A stretch of DNA of 64,000 bases from an uncultured Aquimarina sp. GTDB lineage: Bacteria; Bacteroidota; Bacteroidia; Flavobacteriales; Flavobacteriaceae. Each line of letters starts with the position of its first letter. The stretch's first letter is position 1. The stretch covers positions 1 to 64,000 of the forward strand of contig NZ_CANLYD010000025.1 of NCBI RefSeq assembly GCF_947495315.1, given 5' to 3'. This document shows, in pieces, positions 33,872 to 43,812 of the stretch. Under the pieces are notes generated by a model. The model was given only the letters and a program-made list of their open reading frames with translations. It made no database searches and was not told the DNA's origin. The translations under genes and the position numbers were made by a program.

Positions 33872-36244
33872 ATGAAAAAAAAATTAATTTATTTAATTGT
33901 TGGACTATTTACATTCATCTCGTGTAGTGATGATGATGATATTGTAGTACAACCAGATGGGGAAACTGATGAAGTAATTAATCAGGTAGTTTTTAACGAA
34001 GTTAGATATCAAGGAACGGACTTGATAGAGATCTTTAACAAAGGAAATCAGGAAGCTGATTTGAGTGATTACTGGTTATGTTTAGGACCAGGGACTTATG
34101 AAAGAATAGGTGATCTAACACCAGAGAGTGGTAGTATTGTGACTCCGGCAGGAGGGTATTTGATATTATCTTATGATTTGCCAGATAATTCAGGAGGTCT
34201 GGGATTATATTCTTCTAATGCTTTTACAGATGCAGATGCCATTGTAGATTTTGTTCAATATGGAGCAGGAGGAAGCGCAAGAGAGAATATCGCCGTTGCT
34301 GCTGGTATATGGACTGCTGGAGAGTTCGTACCTACGATAACTAACACTGAAAATAGTATTGTATTTGATGGAGATGGAAATGGAGCAGCAAACTGGGCAG
34401 AAACCACAACGGTAACTTTTGGGGAAGAAAACGTATTAACGATACCGGATAACAATGTGCGGTCGATAGTTATTAATGAAGTGAATTATGGAGAGGATAA
34501 ACTGATTGAATTATGGAACAATGGAACAGTTACAGTAGATATTTCAACATATTGGTTATGCTTGGGGCCTGGGCAATATGTTCAGCTGCAAAACGCTACT
34601 ATTACCAGCGGAGATGCTAATTTAGATCCAGGTGAGTTTGTAGTTGTAAATTGGGATGAGTTAACCAACAGTGAAGGGTTGGGGTTATATGCAAACAACT
34701 CATTTACAAGTGCTGATGCAATTATGGATTTTGTACAATGGGGATCTGCAGGAAGTGCTAGAGAAAGTATAGCAGTGGCTGCAGGAATTTGGACAGCTGG
34801 AGATTTTGTGCCAGAAGTAAGATTGCTTAGCTATAGTATAGCGTATGATGGAGAAGGAGATGCAGCAACTGATTGGAATGAGACCATTAACCCAACTTTC
34901 GGATTAGGAAATGCAACACCTATCGAAACAACTACTTTTTCGGTTACAATTAGCAATACAATTAATTACTTAAATGTACATACATTTACTACTCCAGTTG
35001 GAGCTGCAACTCCTGGACCATTAACAACAAATGGCGCTCAATATCAAATGTCTTTTAAAGCGGTTCCAGGTACTAAGTTTACTCCAGTTACGATGATGGG
35101 GAATAGTAATGACTGGTTCTTAGCGCCAACAGATCTGGATGGAATAGATTTGTTTCCTAATGGTCAGGCGCTTAATAGTGTAGATATTGCTAGTCAACTT
35201 TCATTATATGACCTTGGAACAGAAGCGGATAATGATCCAGCTACTTTTCCACCAGCCGGAGCTAATGTTGGTCCTGCGGATGCAAATCCATTAGTTCGTT
35301 TAGTAGACGGCAGAGGTACTGGAGATATTTATATGACCGCAATATTGGATTATGTTAATGGAGATGGAAATTCTGCTGGAACATTTACCTTAACCATTAC
35401 AGCAATAAATACTCCTAATGCAGGTATGGTACCAAGTTCAACCAATGGGTTTGTAATAACTCCAGGCATCGTTGTACTACATGCACAAGCAGAACCATTG
35501 TTTACTATTGGCGAAGAAGATAGAGGTGTTGGCTTAGAAGGTATTGCAGAAGATGGTATGCCAGGAGTTTTATACGATTGGTTTACTGAAACAGGATCTC
35601 AAGGAACTCCGTTACGTTTATCATCATCATTAACACCTTTTTCACCAGCTTTTATTTATGCTTTTAATACAGATAGAGATCCTTGGTTTACGCAAGGAGA
35701 AGAAACTAAAGCAGCAAATGGTTTAGAAGAAATTGCCGAGGATGGTGATAGATCAATAGCCTACAATTATTTAAAGGATTTTGGTATTCCGGTAGCTTTA
35801 AGTAATGAAACTGGGCCAATAATGCCTGGTGGGTCTCAAACTTTTACTATAGAAGTACCCAAAAACCAGGATTATAAGTTTGGATTTGGAACCATGTTTG
35901 TAAAATCAAATGACTGGGTGGTAAGTTATAATAACGCTGGATTACCGTTGTTCGGAGAGGATGGAACTACTCCATACTCAGGTACCGATTTAAGTACTAA
36001 AACCTATTTGTATGATGCGGGCACTGAAGAAGACCAACCTGTAGGATTTGGGATGGATCAAGTAATGAACCAATCGGGACCAAATACAGGAAGTGCAGAT
36101 GGGAATACTGTTATCAGAAGAGTATCCGATTTAGAAGACGTACAATTTGGAAAAGGAATAATTAGTAGTCCTCCTGGTGTAACCTGGTCTGGAGATTCTA
36201 GAGGAGGATACAATATCATAGAGATTGATTTTCAACCTCAATAA
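33872..36244 (+). CDS. LTD/spondin-domain surface lipoprotein
   Basis: 790 residues with lipobox FISC followed by an acidic SDDDD linker, which in Bacteroidota is often a surface-export signal. Two lamin-tail-like domains follow (about 40-170 and 195-345; each has a FNEVRYQGTDLIEIFN-type start and the SxYWLCLGPG core). Then come two spondin-N-like domains (from about 355 and 645), with KFTPVTMMGNSNDWFLAP and FGTMFVKSNDWVVSYNNAG. Probably a cell-surface adhesion or binding protein. It has its own promoter and a possible Crp/Fnr box. No enzyme signature. Confidence 0.82.
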   Translation: MKKKLIYLIVGLFTFISCSDDDDIVVQPDGETDEVINQVVFNEVRYQGTDLIEIFNKGNQEADLSDYWLCLGPGTYERIGDLTPESGSIVTPAGGYLILSYDLPDNSGGLGLYSSNAFTDADAIVDFVQYGAGGSARENIAVAAGIWTAGEFVPTITNTENSIVFDGDGNGAANWAETTTVTFGEENVLTIPDNNVRSIVINEVNYGEDKLIELWNNGTVTVDISTYWLCLGPGQYVQLQNATITSGDANLDPGEFVVVNWDELTNSEGLGLYANNSFTSADAIMDFVQWGSAGSARESIAVAAGIWTAGDFVPEVRLLSYSIAYDGEGDAATDWNETINPTFGLGNATPIETTTFSVTISNTINYLNVHTFTTPVGAATPGPLTTNGAQYQMSFKAVPGTKFTPVTMMGNSNDWFLAPTDLDGIDLFPNGQALNSVDIASQLSLYDLGTEADNDPATFPPAGANVGPADANPLVRLVDGRGTGDIYMTAILDYVNGDGNSAGTFTLTITAINTPNAGMVPSSTNGFVITPGIVVLHAQAEPLFTIGEEDRGVGLEGIAEDGMPGVLYDWFTETGSQGTPLRLSSSLTPFSPAFIYAFNTDRDPWFTQGEETKAANGLEEIAEDGDRSIAYNYLKDFGIPVALSNETGPIMPGGSQTFTIEVPKNQDYKFGFGTMFVKSNDWVVSYNNAGLPLFGEDGTTPYSGTDLSTKTYLYDAGTEEDQPVGFGMDQVMNQSGPNTGSADGNTVIRRVSDLEDVQFGKGIISSPPGVTWSGDSRGGYNIIEIDFQPQ

Positions 36245-36424
36245 TTCACTAAGAACTCTATATTTGGGGATATCGTAAGTTCTTAGCATCAATGAGCCTT
36301 CAGTTAACGCTGGAGGTTCATTTGTTATAGTCAGATGCAAGCACAAGATTGTTAAAATCTCCTTAAAAGGAAGCTTGTCAGCATTCCATTTTTTTATCTT
36401 CAGCATTCAACTAAACTCAAACAA

Positions 36425-38326
36425 ATGCGATCAACTAGAATACTATTATTATCTCTTTTTAGCTTTTCGATTTTTTTCACATCTTGTGCTAAAAAAGAAG
36501 AAATAGCTACCAAAGCAGAGGTTCAAAAAACAGATAAAACAACTGAAGAAAAGGATGATTACGAAGTAAAAGAATATTATTCCAAACAGGAAGTGGATAT
36601 TGTAATGAGAGATGGAACTAAACTTCATACTACAATTTATTCTCCTAAAGACACCAGTAAAGAGTATCCCATCCTAATGCAAAGAACTCCTTATAGTTCT
36701 CGTCCATACGGAGAAGGCGAGTTTCGATCTAAAATTGGCCCTAATGAGTTTCTGATGAAAGAAGGTAATATTATAGTATACCAAGATGTACGCGGACGCT
36801 GGATGAGTGAAGGAGTGTATGATAATATGAGAGCCTATATACCTAATAAAAAAGATAAGCAGTTTGATGAGGCAAGCGATACGTATGATACTATCGAATG
36901 GTTAGTGAATAATGTAGAAAACACGAATGGAAAAGTAGGAGTTTGGGGTATTTCGTATCCAGGTTTTTATGCTACCTATTCTTTATTAGATTCACATCCT
37001 GCATTAAAAGCAGTTTCTCCGCAAGCCTGTATTGGAGATTTCTTTTTTGATGATTTTCATCATAATGGAGCATATTTATTAAGCTATTGGAGAGCTACAG
37101 CAGTATTTGGTTATGAAAAAACAGAACCAGTAAAAGAAAGTTGGTACACGTTTCCAGAACTAAAAACTAAAGACCAATATCAATTTTTCCTAGATGCCGG
37201 CCCGCTTAGTACGTTGGATCAATATTATAAAGAGGATAATGTTTTCTGGACACAATTAAAAGAACATCCTAATTATGATGATTTTTGGCAAAAAAGAGGA
37301 ATCATACAGCATCTTAAAGATATTAAACCAGCAGTGATGGTAGTAGGAGGGTTGTTTGATGCAGAGGACTTGTATGGACCTTTCGAAACGTATGAAAAAA
37401 TAGAAAACAATAGTGAGAATTATAACATCATGGTCTTTGGACCTTGGAGTCACGGAGATTGGGCAAGAAATAAAAAACGTCAGGCTATTGGGAACGTATA
37501 TTTTGGAGACGATATTTCACTCAATTTCCAAAGAAATATAGAAACAAAATTCTTTAATCATTTCCTAAAAGGAGATGGTGGTAAGAACACAGGGCTTTCT
37601 GAAATTCAGATTTTTGATACAGGAAAAAAGGAATGGAATACCTATGATAGTTGGCCACCAAAAAATGCAGAAAAGAAAACAATGTATTTGTCAGGTGATG
37701 ACTTAACAGAAAGTGCAGGGAAAGGGTTTTCAGAATTTATTAGCGATCCAAAAAAGCCTGTTCCATACACAGAGGATATAAAAATGGTATTTACACCAAG
37801 AAAATACATGACAGATGATCAGCGTTTTGCCGCAAGACGTCCCGATGTATTGGTGTATGAAACTTCTGTACTCACAGAAGATATGACGCTTTCTGGTGAA
37901 GTTTTGGCAAAATTAAAAGTTGCTACCACGGGAACAGCTGCTGATTGGGTGGTGAAATTGATCGATGTGTATCCTCCTGATGCAGAAGATACAGAAGAAA
38001 CTCAGGCATATCTAAAAATGTCTAATTACCATATGATGGTTCGAAGTGAAGTACTAAGAGGGAGATTTAGAAATAGTTTCAGTAACCCAGAACCTTTTGT
38101 GCCTAATCAGAAAACAGATGTGACTATTAAACTTCAGGATGTGCACCATACGTTTATGAAAGGACATAAAATCCAAATTCAGGTGCAGAGTACCTGGTTT
38201 CCTTATATAGATTTAAACCCACAAACGTTTGTCCCTAATATTTTTATAGCAAAAGCATCTGATTTTAAAAAACAAACTCATAAAGTATTTGATGATTCAT
38301 CAATCGAAATTTCTGTTTTGAAATAA
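36425..38326 (+). CDS. CocE/NonD family hydrolase, lipoprotein
   Basis: 633 residues; lipobox FFTSC. The X-Pro dipeptidyl-peptidase/CocE alpha-beta hydrolase domain occupies about 55-400, with the nucleophile elbow VWGISYPGFYA (Ser), an acid in VVGGLFDAEDLYG and the catalytic His in GPWSHGDWAR. The C-terminal jelly-roll domain (about 420-630) ends as in other CocE proteins (VTIKLQDVHHTFMKGHKIQI). Acts on acyl esters or X-Pro/acyl-amino peptides at the outer side of the cell. It is followed after 33 bases by a DUF885 peptidase gene, so they may jointly digest peptides or acylated compounds. Confidence 0.88.
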   Translation: MRSTRILLLSLFSFSIFFTSCAKKEEIATKAEVQKTDKTTEEKDDYEVKEYYSKQEVDIVMRDGTKLHTTIYSPKDTSKEYPILMQRTPYSSRPYGEGEFRSKIGPNEFLMKEGNIIVYQDVRGRWMSEGVYDNMRAYIPNKKDKQFDEASDTYDTIEWLVNNVENTNGKVGVWGISYPGFYATYSLLDSHPALKAVSPQACIGDFFFDDFHHNGAYLLSYWRATAVFGYEKTEPVKESWYTFPELKTKDQYQFFLDAGPLSTLDQYYKEDNVFWTQLKEHPNYDDFWQKRGIIQHLKDIKPAVMVVGGLFDAEDLYGPFETYEKIENNSENYNIMVFGPWSHGDWARNKKRQAIGNVYFGDDISLNFQRNIETKFFNHFLKGDGGKNTGLSEIQIFDTGKKEWNTYDSWPPKNAEKKTMYLSGDDLTESAGKGFSEFISDPKKPVPYTEDIKMVFTPRKYMTDDQRFAARRPDVLVYETSVLTEDMTLSGEVLAKLKVATTGTAADWVVKLIDVYPPDAEDTEETQAYLKMSNYHMMVRSEVLRGRFRNSFSNPEPFVPNQKTDVTIKLQDVHHTFMKGHKIQIQVQSTWFPYIDLNPQTFVPNIFIAKASDFKKQTHKVFDDSSIEISVLK

Positions 38327-38359
38327 ACTAAACTAACGAACCTTAATACCCTGAAAAAG

Positions 38360-40228
38360 ATGAATAATGTAAAATTAAGCATCGTATTTATTTTCTCTCT
38401 ATTTATATTTTTTAGTTGTAAAAATGAGAATGAAAAAAGCGAAACTGTTATCTCTAATGAAGAACAAATAGAAGTACATTCAAAGAAACTTAATGATTGG
38501 TTTGAAGCCCAGTTTCAGGAAGAAGTTGCTGATTCTCCTATGACGCAGACCTATTTAGGAGTTAAAACTGAAGATTATGGTAAATGGGATAATATTTCAT
38601 CAAAAAAGGAAGTTCAAGATCTGGAAAAAGCAAAAAAGCGACTGAGGTACCTAAAGGATTCTGTGAATATTTCTAAGCTCAATAGAGCTACTTTGTTAAG
38701 TTTTAAGTTAATGAAAATTAATTTGGAAAATACTATAGAAGATTTTCAATATCGTTTTTATAACTATCCTGTAAATCAAATGCACGGAATGCAGGCAGAG
38801 ATTCCGGCGTTTTTGATAAATATGCATCGTATCGAAAGTAAAAGTGATGCTGAGGCCTATGTTTCAAGATTAGAAGGAATGGATGAGTTATTTGGTCAAC
38901 TTGTGGGAAATATAAAGATCAGAGAGAAGAATGGTATTGTTCCTCCCAAGTTTGTTTTTGCCAAAGTACTCAATGATAGCCGGAATTTAATAACCGGAAA
39001 ACCTTTTGATGAATCTAATAAAGAGAGCACATTATTATCTGATTTTAAAGGTAAAGTTGAAAAGCTAGAACTTTCAGATGATGAAAAAACAGTATTGGTT
39101 TCTCAGGCTGAAAAAGCACTACTGGAAGCTGTAAAACCAGGATACGATAAATTAATCGAAATACTGGAGGATCAACAACAAAGAGCTACAGTTGATGATG
39201 GTGCTTGGAAATTCCCGAAAGGGAATGCATTTTATAATACTGCCTTAAAGCGTACTACAACGACCGACATGACTGCGGAACAAATTCATCAATTAGGACT
39301 TGATGAGGTTACTAGGATTCATAAGGAAATGAAGGATATTATGACGGAGCTTAAATATGAAGGTACGTTACAAGACTTCTTTAAGTTTATGAAAGAAGAT
39401 GAAAGGTTTTATTATTCAAATGATGAAGAAGGTAAGGCAGCCTATCTAAAAAGAGCTGTAGGATTGATAGATAATATGAAATCCAGAATAGATGAGCTTT
39501 TCATCACGAAACCAAAGGCGGATATTATAGTAAAAGCGGTAGAACCTTTTAGAGAGAAGAGTGCTGGAAAAGCTTTTTATCAGAAAGGAACTCCAGATGG
39601 TTCTAGACCAGGGACCTATTATGCCAATTTGTATGATATGAAGGCTATGCCAAAATATCAAATGGAAGCTCTGGCATATCACGAGGGAATACCAGGACAC
39701 CATATGCAAATTTCTATCGCGCAAGAACTAGAGGATATACCAAAGTTTAGAAAATTTGGAGGATATCAAGCTTATGTAGAAGGGTGGGGATTGTATAATG
39801 AGTTTTTACCAAAAGAAATAGGACTTTATAATAGTCCGTATTCGGATTTTGGGAGATTAGCGATGGAGTTATGGAGAGCATGTAGATTGGTGGTGGATAC
39901 GGGTATCCATGTTAAAAAGTGGACAAGAGAAGAAGGAATTAAATATTATACGGATAATACACCAAATGCGGAGAGCGACGCTATAAAAATGGTAGAAAGG
40001 CATATCGTAATTCCTGGTCAGGCTACAGCTTATAAAATAGGAATGAATAAGATTCTGGAATTAAGAGAAGCGTCCAGATCAAAACTTGGTAATGAATTAT
40101 TTGATATTAAAGAATTCCATGATGTTATTTTAACCAATGGAGCGGTGCCACTTACCATTTTAGAAGACCTAGTGAATGAATGGGTAGAAATAAAAAGTAA
40201 TTCCTCTAAGAAAGAAGAAAGTTCTTAA
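38360..40228 (+). CDS. DUF885 family metallopeptidase-like lipoprotein
   Basis: 622 residues; lipobox FFSC. The defining DUF885 motif is AYHEGIPGHHMQ (HExxPGHH, zinc site), followed by FGGYQAYVEGWGLYNE, with the conserved EGW. The DUF885 group is related to gluzincins; some members are reported as peptidases. Second gene of a unit with the CocE-type hydrolase; a terminator follows. Confidence 0.87.
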   Translation: MNNVKLSIVFIFSLFIFFSCKNENEKSETVISNEEQIEVHSKKLNDWFEAQFQEEVADSPMTQTYLGVKTEDYGKWDNISSKKEVQDLEKAKKRLRYLKDSVNISKLNRATLLSFKLMKINLENTIEDFQYRFYNYPVNQMHGMQAEIPAFLINMHRIESKSDAEAYVSRLEGMDELFGQLVGNIKIREKNGIVPPKFVFAKVLNDSRNLITGKPFDESNKESTLLSDFKGKVEKLELSDDEKTVLVSQAEKALLEAVKPGYDKLIEILEDQQQRATVDDGAWKFPKGNAFYNTALKRTTTTDMTAEQIHQLGLDEVTRIHKEMKDIMTELKYEGTLQDFFKFMKEDERFYYSNDEEGKAAYLKRAVGLIDNMKSRIDELFITKPKADIIVKAVEPFREKSAGKAFYQKGTPDGSRPGTYYANLYDMKAMPKYQMEALAYHEGIPGHHMQISIAQELEDIPKFRKFGGYQAYVEGWGLYNEFLPKEIGLYNSPYSDFGRLAMELWRACRLVVDTGIHVKKWTREEGIKYYTDNTPNAESDAIKMVERHIVIPGQATAYKIGMNKILELREASRSKLGNELFDIKEFHDVILTNGAVPLTILEDLVNEWVEIKSNSSKKEESS

Positions 40229-40262
40229 TGGCAGAGCTTTTATTTCGTAACAGTAAACTATG

Positions 40263-40290
40263 AGCCTTTCATCACCAGAAAGGCTTTTTT
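40263..40290 (+). terminator. Rho-independent terminator
   Basis: AGCCTTTC (40263-40270) pairs with GAAAGGCT (40278-40285), followed by T6. Confidence 0.85.
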
Positions 40291-40366
40291 ATACCCTGAA
40301 TTGAGTTTTTTATGGTAATTCCATAAATAAAAGTAAGAATAATACTACTTTTTGATTGTTTTTTAA

Positions 40367-40397
40367 TTGAAATAATGTATTTTGTGGATTATATTTG
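40367..40397 (+). promoter_or_regulatory. Bacteroidetes-type promoter
   Basis: TTG at 40367-40369, a 20-base spacer and TATATTTG at 40390-40397, 35 bases ahead of the histidine kinase gene. Confidence 0.6.
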
Positions 40398-40431
40398 ATT
40401 TTTATCTGTTTTTATCCCCAAAATAAAGCAT

Positions 40432-42408
40432 ATGAACAAAACAATTTATACAGTACTAGTTCTCTGTTGGACGAGCTTCTTTGGTTTTTCCCAAAGCCAA
40501 ATAACAGGAGTTGACCTTTCCAAAATAAGGACATTAAACGATACAACATTGTTTAATAAATCAGTTAGAGATTTACAACAGTTCGTGAATGAGGACCAAT
40601 TTGACAGGGTAGAACCTATAGCGGATCAGCTCATAATGTTGGCAAGCGATATTGGTTACACAAGAGGATTAGGTCTTGTCTACAGATTAAAGGGAGTTAT
40701 CTATGATCGGACTCAAAGAAATATAGAATCCAGTAAAAGTTTCGAAAAAGCAATATATAATTTCAAAAAAATCGATGATAAAGATGGTTTAGGGACTGTA
40801 AGTAATGATAGATTTATAATCGAACAAAATAAAGGAAATCTTGAGAAAGCAGCCGCTTACCTTATGGAAGCTAAACTATATAGGGAACAATTAAATGATA
40901 GTGTTGGGTTATCAGGTATCTATAACAACCTAGCAATCATTTATAAAGAACTTAAAGATATACCAAATGCCGAAAAGTTTTATTTAAAATCTATTGATAC
41001 CCGCAAAAATCTAAAAATAGACGGTGTAGGTATGGTTATGAATAATCTAGCCTTGCTATATACAGAAGGAGGGAAGCTTTCAGAAGCAAAGAAAATTCTA
41101 CAGGAAGCCATGAAAATTAACAAAGCGGAAAATGACTTAAAACATACTGCTCAATCATATAGTATTATGGCGAAGGCCACAATGTATGGTAAAGAATATG
41201 AGGCTGCAAAAAAATATTATGACACTACCTTATGTGTTGGTAGTCAAGCTAATTATAAACTAATAGTTGTAAATGCAAAACAACAGTTGGGAATTATTGC
41301 ATTAGAAGAAGGCCAGTATAAAAAAGCCGAAAAATTATTAAAAGCAGCAAGAGAAAATCTTGTAAAATCTAATGTGACATCATTAATATTAAAAAACTAT
41401 AAATATTCCTTTAAGTTGGATTCTACTAGAGGTAATCTACTAGATGCTATAAAATGGCAGAAAGAGTATCAACAACTTTCGGACAAGAAAATGTATGAAA
41501 GTACTACACAGAAAGTTGAAAATGTGAAGTCAAGATATGAAGCAGAATTAAAGCAGCTTAAGCTAATCGATGAGCAAGAAAAAAGAGAACAAAGAACCAA
41601 GGAAGAATTGTTCAGGTATAGATTATTTACCTTTATTAGTTTGACCGTAATAGCAGTTATACTGGTTTTTATGATGCTGTTTATCAAAACCAGAAAAGAG
41701 AGAAAGAGGTATATCAAAGAGCTTAACGAATCAAATCAGGTTAAAAATAAATTATTTTCTATTATTTCTCATGATCTAAAAAATGAAATACACGGACTGG
41801 AAGGTAGTCTAAACTTAATGAAGGAAGATGTAATTTCTACAGAAGAGTTTAGAGAAATTGTTCCATTATTAGCTAATAGAACCCATCAAACGTCTATTTT
41901 GTTGAATAACTTACTGAATTGGTCAAAATCACAAATGAGAGAGTTAAATGCTAAGCCAACTACTTTTGATATAACAGAAGTAATCAGTAATAAATTCACT
42001 TTTTTTAAACCCAAAGCTGAGAAAAAAGATATTAAGCTTATTAATAAGTTGGATTCCACTATGATTTTTGCGGATAAAGATATGTTTGGGATTGTGGCTC
42101 AGAATCTAATTGCTAATGCCATTAAGTTTTGTAATCCTGGTGATTCTATAGCCTTAGTATCCAGAGAAAAAGAAGATCACTACGAAATTTGTTTTGAAGA
42201 TACTGGAGTCGGTATTGATCCATCTAATCTCAATAAACTATTTGCAGAAGATACATTTACAACTAATGGAACGGAGAATGAAACAGGCACCGGTCTTGGA
42301 CTTAGAATATGTAAAGAATTAATAGAACTTAATCAAGGTGAAATAAAAGTAGAAAGCACCCTTGGAAAAGGTAGTACTTTCTATATTTCTTTGCCTAAGG
42401 CTGCATAA
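40432..42408 (+). CDS. TPR-containing sensor histidine kinase
   Basis: 658 residues. Signal peptide (to FGFSQ), then a periplasmic region of tetratricopeptide repeats (about 85-330, e.g. SGIYNNLAIIYKELKDIPNA), a coiled coil and one membrane helix (about 398-420). The cytoplasmic part is a HisKA domain with the phospho-acceptor His447 in SHDLKNEIHGL and a HATPase with DTGVGID and GTGLGL. No response regulator gene is adjacent, so the partner is elsewhere. It converges with the RiPP exporter unit, with only two bases between the stop codons; there is no direct evidence that it controls that cluster. Confidence 0.9.
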   Translation: MNKTIYTVLVLCWTSFFGFSQSQITGVDLSKIRTLNDTTLFNKSVRDLQQFVNEDQFDRVEPIADQLIMLASDIGYTRGLGLVYRLKGVIYDRTQRNIESSKSFEKAIYNFKKIDDKDGLGTVSNDRFIIEQNKGNLEKAAAYLMEAKLYREQLNDSVGLSGIYNNLAIIYKELKDIPNAEKFYLKSIDTRKNLKIDGVGMVMNNLALLYTEGGKLSEAKKILQEAMKINKAENDLKHTAQSYSIMAKATMYGKEYEAAKKYYDTTLCVGSQANYKLIVVNAKQQLGIIALEEGQYKKAEKLLKAARENLVKSNVTSLILKNYKYSFKLDSTRGNLLDAIKWQKEYQQLSDKKMYESTTQKVENVKSRYEAELKQLKLIDEQEKREQRTKEELFRYRLFTFISLTVIAVILVFMMLFIKTRKERKRYIKELNESNQVKNKLFSIISHDLKNEIHGLEGSLNLMKEDVISTEEFREIVPLLANRTHQTSILLNNLLNWSKSQMRELNAKPTTFDITEVISNKFTFFKPKAEKKDIKLINKLDSTMIFADKDMFGIVAQNLIANAIKFCNPGDSIALVSREKEDHYEICFEDTGVGIDPSNLNKLFAEDTFTTNGTENETGTGLGLRICKELIELNQGEIKVESTLGKGSTFYISLPKAA

Positions 42409-42410
42409 TT

Positions 42411-43709
42411 TTATTTATCCATTAAACTCCTAAATTGATAAAAGAATCTTTCTATAAGTCTTAGATCTTCAGTTATAATTTCTACAGAACCTCTCATTTC
42501 TTGCTGAAAAGGGATTTCTTTTTTGTAAGTTGTGATCAGTTTTTTAGGTAGCTTTACGTCGATCAGATATAATCCATCTTTATCTGGTAACATTGATATA
42601 TAATTTACCGTTCCTTGTAACATTCCAAATTCATCATCTGGAAAATTTGCTAATTTGATATTGGCTTTTTGTCCTAATTTTATTTTCCCGGAATTTTGAG
42701 TTGGTGCTTTTATCTTCGCAACATATGAAGAAGATTCCTGAATTGGGATTACTATAAAAACAATATCGCCGGCAGTTACATTTTCATTTTCAAAACGATA
42801 ATTAGAAAAAGAAACTCTTCCTTCTATATCGGATTGTAACAGATATCTTAATTCCCAATCTTTTATACTTTTTTTCAATTGATCAAAAGATTGTATCACC
42901 TTATTACGTAAACTTATTTCTTCTCTTTGTTGATTAAATTCTGTACCCTTTGATGTCTTCTGAGCATTACTAATACTCTCCTTAATCTGAGAAAGTTGTG
43001 TGTCATAGTTTTTATAGTTATTCTCAAACTGCAAGTACTCAATTTTTGCTTGTTCAAATTCTTGTTGAGAAATACTACCTTTATCATATAACTCCTGTTG
43101 TCTTGCAAAATCTTTTTTCTTGAAGTTTAGTGCACTTCCTTCAATTTTTTTCTGACTTAAGATACCTTCTTGCCTTCTATATAGCTCTGACAAGGATATC
43201 TGATTAGCGATGTTTTCATCAGAAAATGGTTTTAATTCTCTATTTAAACTATATTCTATATAACTATTCTCGAAAGTAGCATAACTTGTTTGTATATCTC
43301 CTAGTGCCAGTATTGGTGGCATTTGATCAAAAGGAAAATCAATTTGTCGATTATTAAGAGTGATGGTATCAATTACTCTTTTAAGACTAAATACATCGAG
43401 ATAGTTTGCCGTATTTCGAAGAATAGCTAAAGGAGTTCCTTCTGGAACTGTATCACCTTCTTTTACTAAAATAGCCTCTATCTTTTCACTAACATTTGCT
43501 TGCTCTTTTTGTAATGGAACCTCTGTTGTTATAATGGCTTCTGCAGGTATTGTATCTGGGTATTTAAGCATCCAAGAAAGAAACAGTAATAACAATATTA
43601 ATACTAATATTAACAAGTTTCCCCATCGAATCATCCAATGTGGTACGCGAGTTAAGATTTCCTGAACTTCCTCGCTTCTTAATTGTATATCGTCTAAATT
43701 ATCTGGCAT
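42411..43709 (-). CDS. HlyD family membrane-fusion protein of the peptide exporter
   Basis: 432 residues. One N-terminal membrane helix (about 33-52, LLILVLILLLLFLSWML), then a beta-barrel/lipoyl part (EAIITTEVPLQ to KEGDTVPEGTPLAILR), a long coiled-coil hairpin (QKKIEGSALNFKKKDFARQQ and on) and the return lipoyl half (YLLQSDIEGRVSFSNYRFEN). This is the layout of HlyD/bacteriocin-exporter accessory proteins. It is the last gene of the minus-strand cluster and partner of the ABC transporter upstream; 98 bases with a heptamer repeat separate them. Confidence 0.9.
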   Translation of the reverse strand: MPDNLDDIQLRSEEVQEILTRVPHWMIRWGNLLILVLILLLLFLSWMLKYPDTIPAEAIITTEVPLQKEQANVSEKIEAILVKEGDTVPEGTPLAILRNTANYLDVFSLKRVIDTITLNNRQIDFPFDQMPPILALGDIQTSYATFENSYIEYSLNRELKPFSDENIANQISLSELYRRQEGILSQKKIEGSALNFKKKDFARQQELYDKGSISQQEFEQAKIEYLQFENNYKNYDTQLSQIKESISNAQKTSKGTEFNQQREEISLRNKVIQSFDQLKKSIKDWELRYLLQSDIEGRVSFSNYRFENENVTAGDIVFIVIPIQESSSYVAKIKAPTQNSGKIKLGQKANIKLANFPDDEFGMLQGTVNYISMLPDKDGLYLIDVKLPKKLITTYKKEIPFQQEMRGSVEIITEDLRLIERFFYQFRSLMDK

Positions 43710-43770
43710 TTTTTTTGTGTAATTACGAATTATGAATTACTGCTTGTTTTCAATAAAATAATCTAATTTT

Positions 43771-43812
43771 CACTACTCACTACTCACTACTCACTACTCA
43801 CTACTCACTACT
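43771..43812. repeat. Heptamer tandem repeat, 6 x CACTACT
   Basis: Six perfect copies of CACTACT in 42 bases. The repeat lies between the ABC transporter and HlyD genes and contains the TAG stop of the transporter (43808-43810 on the minus strand). Upstream of it the sequence AATTACGAATTATGAATTAC has the look of other flavobacterial intergenic repeats. Confidence 0.95.

Noticed and set aside
40432..42408. Histidine kinase as the sensor of the peptide cluster
   Set aside because: It is convergent with the cluster and has no response regulator nearby, so proximity alone is not evidence.
43771..43812. CRISPR-like array
   Set aside because: A pure heptamer tandem repeat has no spacers, and no cas genes are present.
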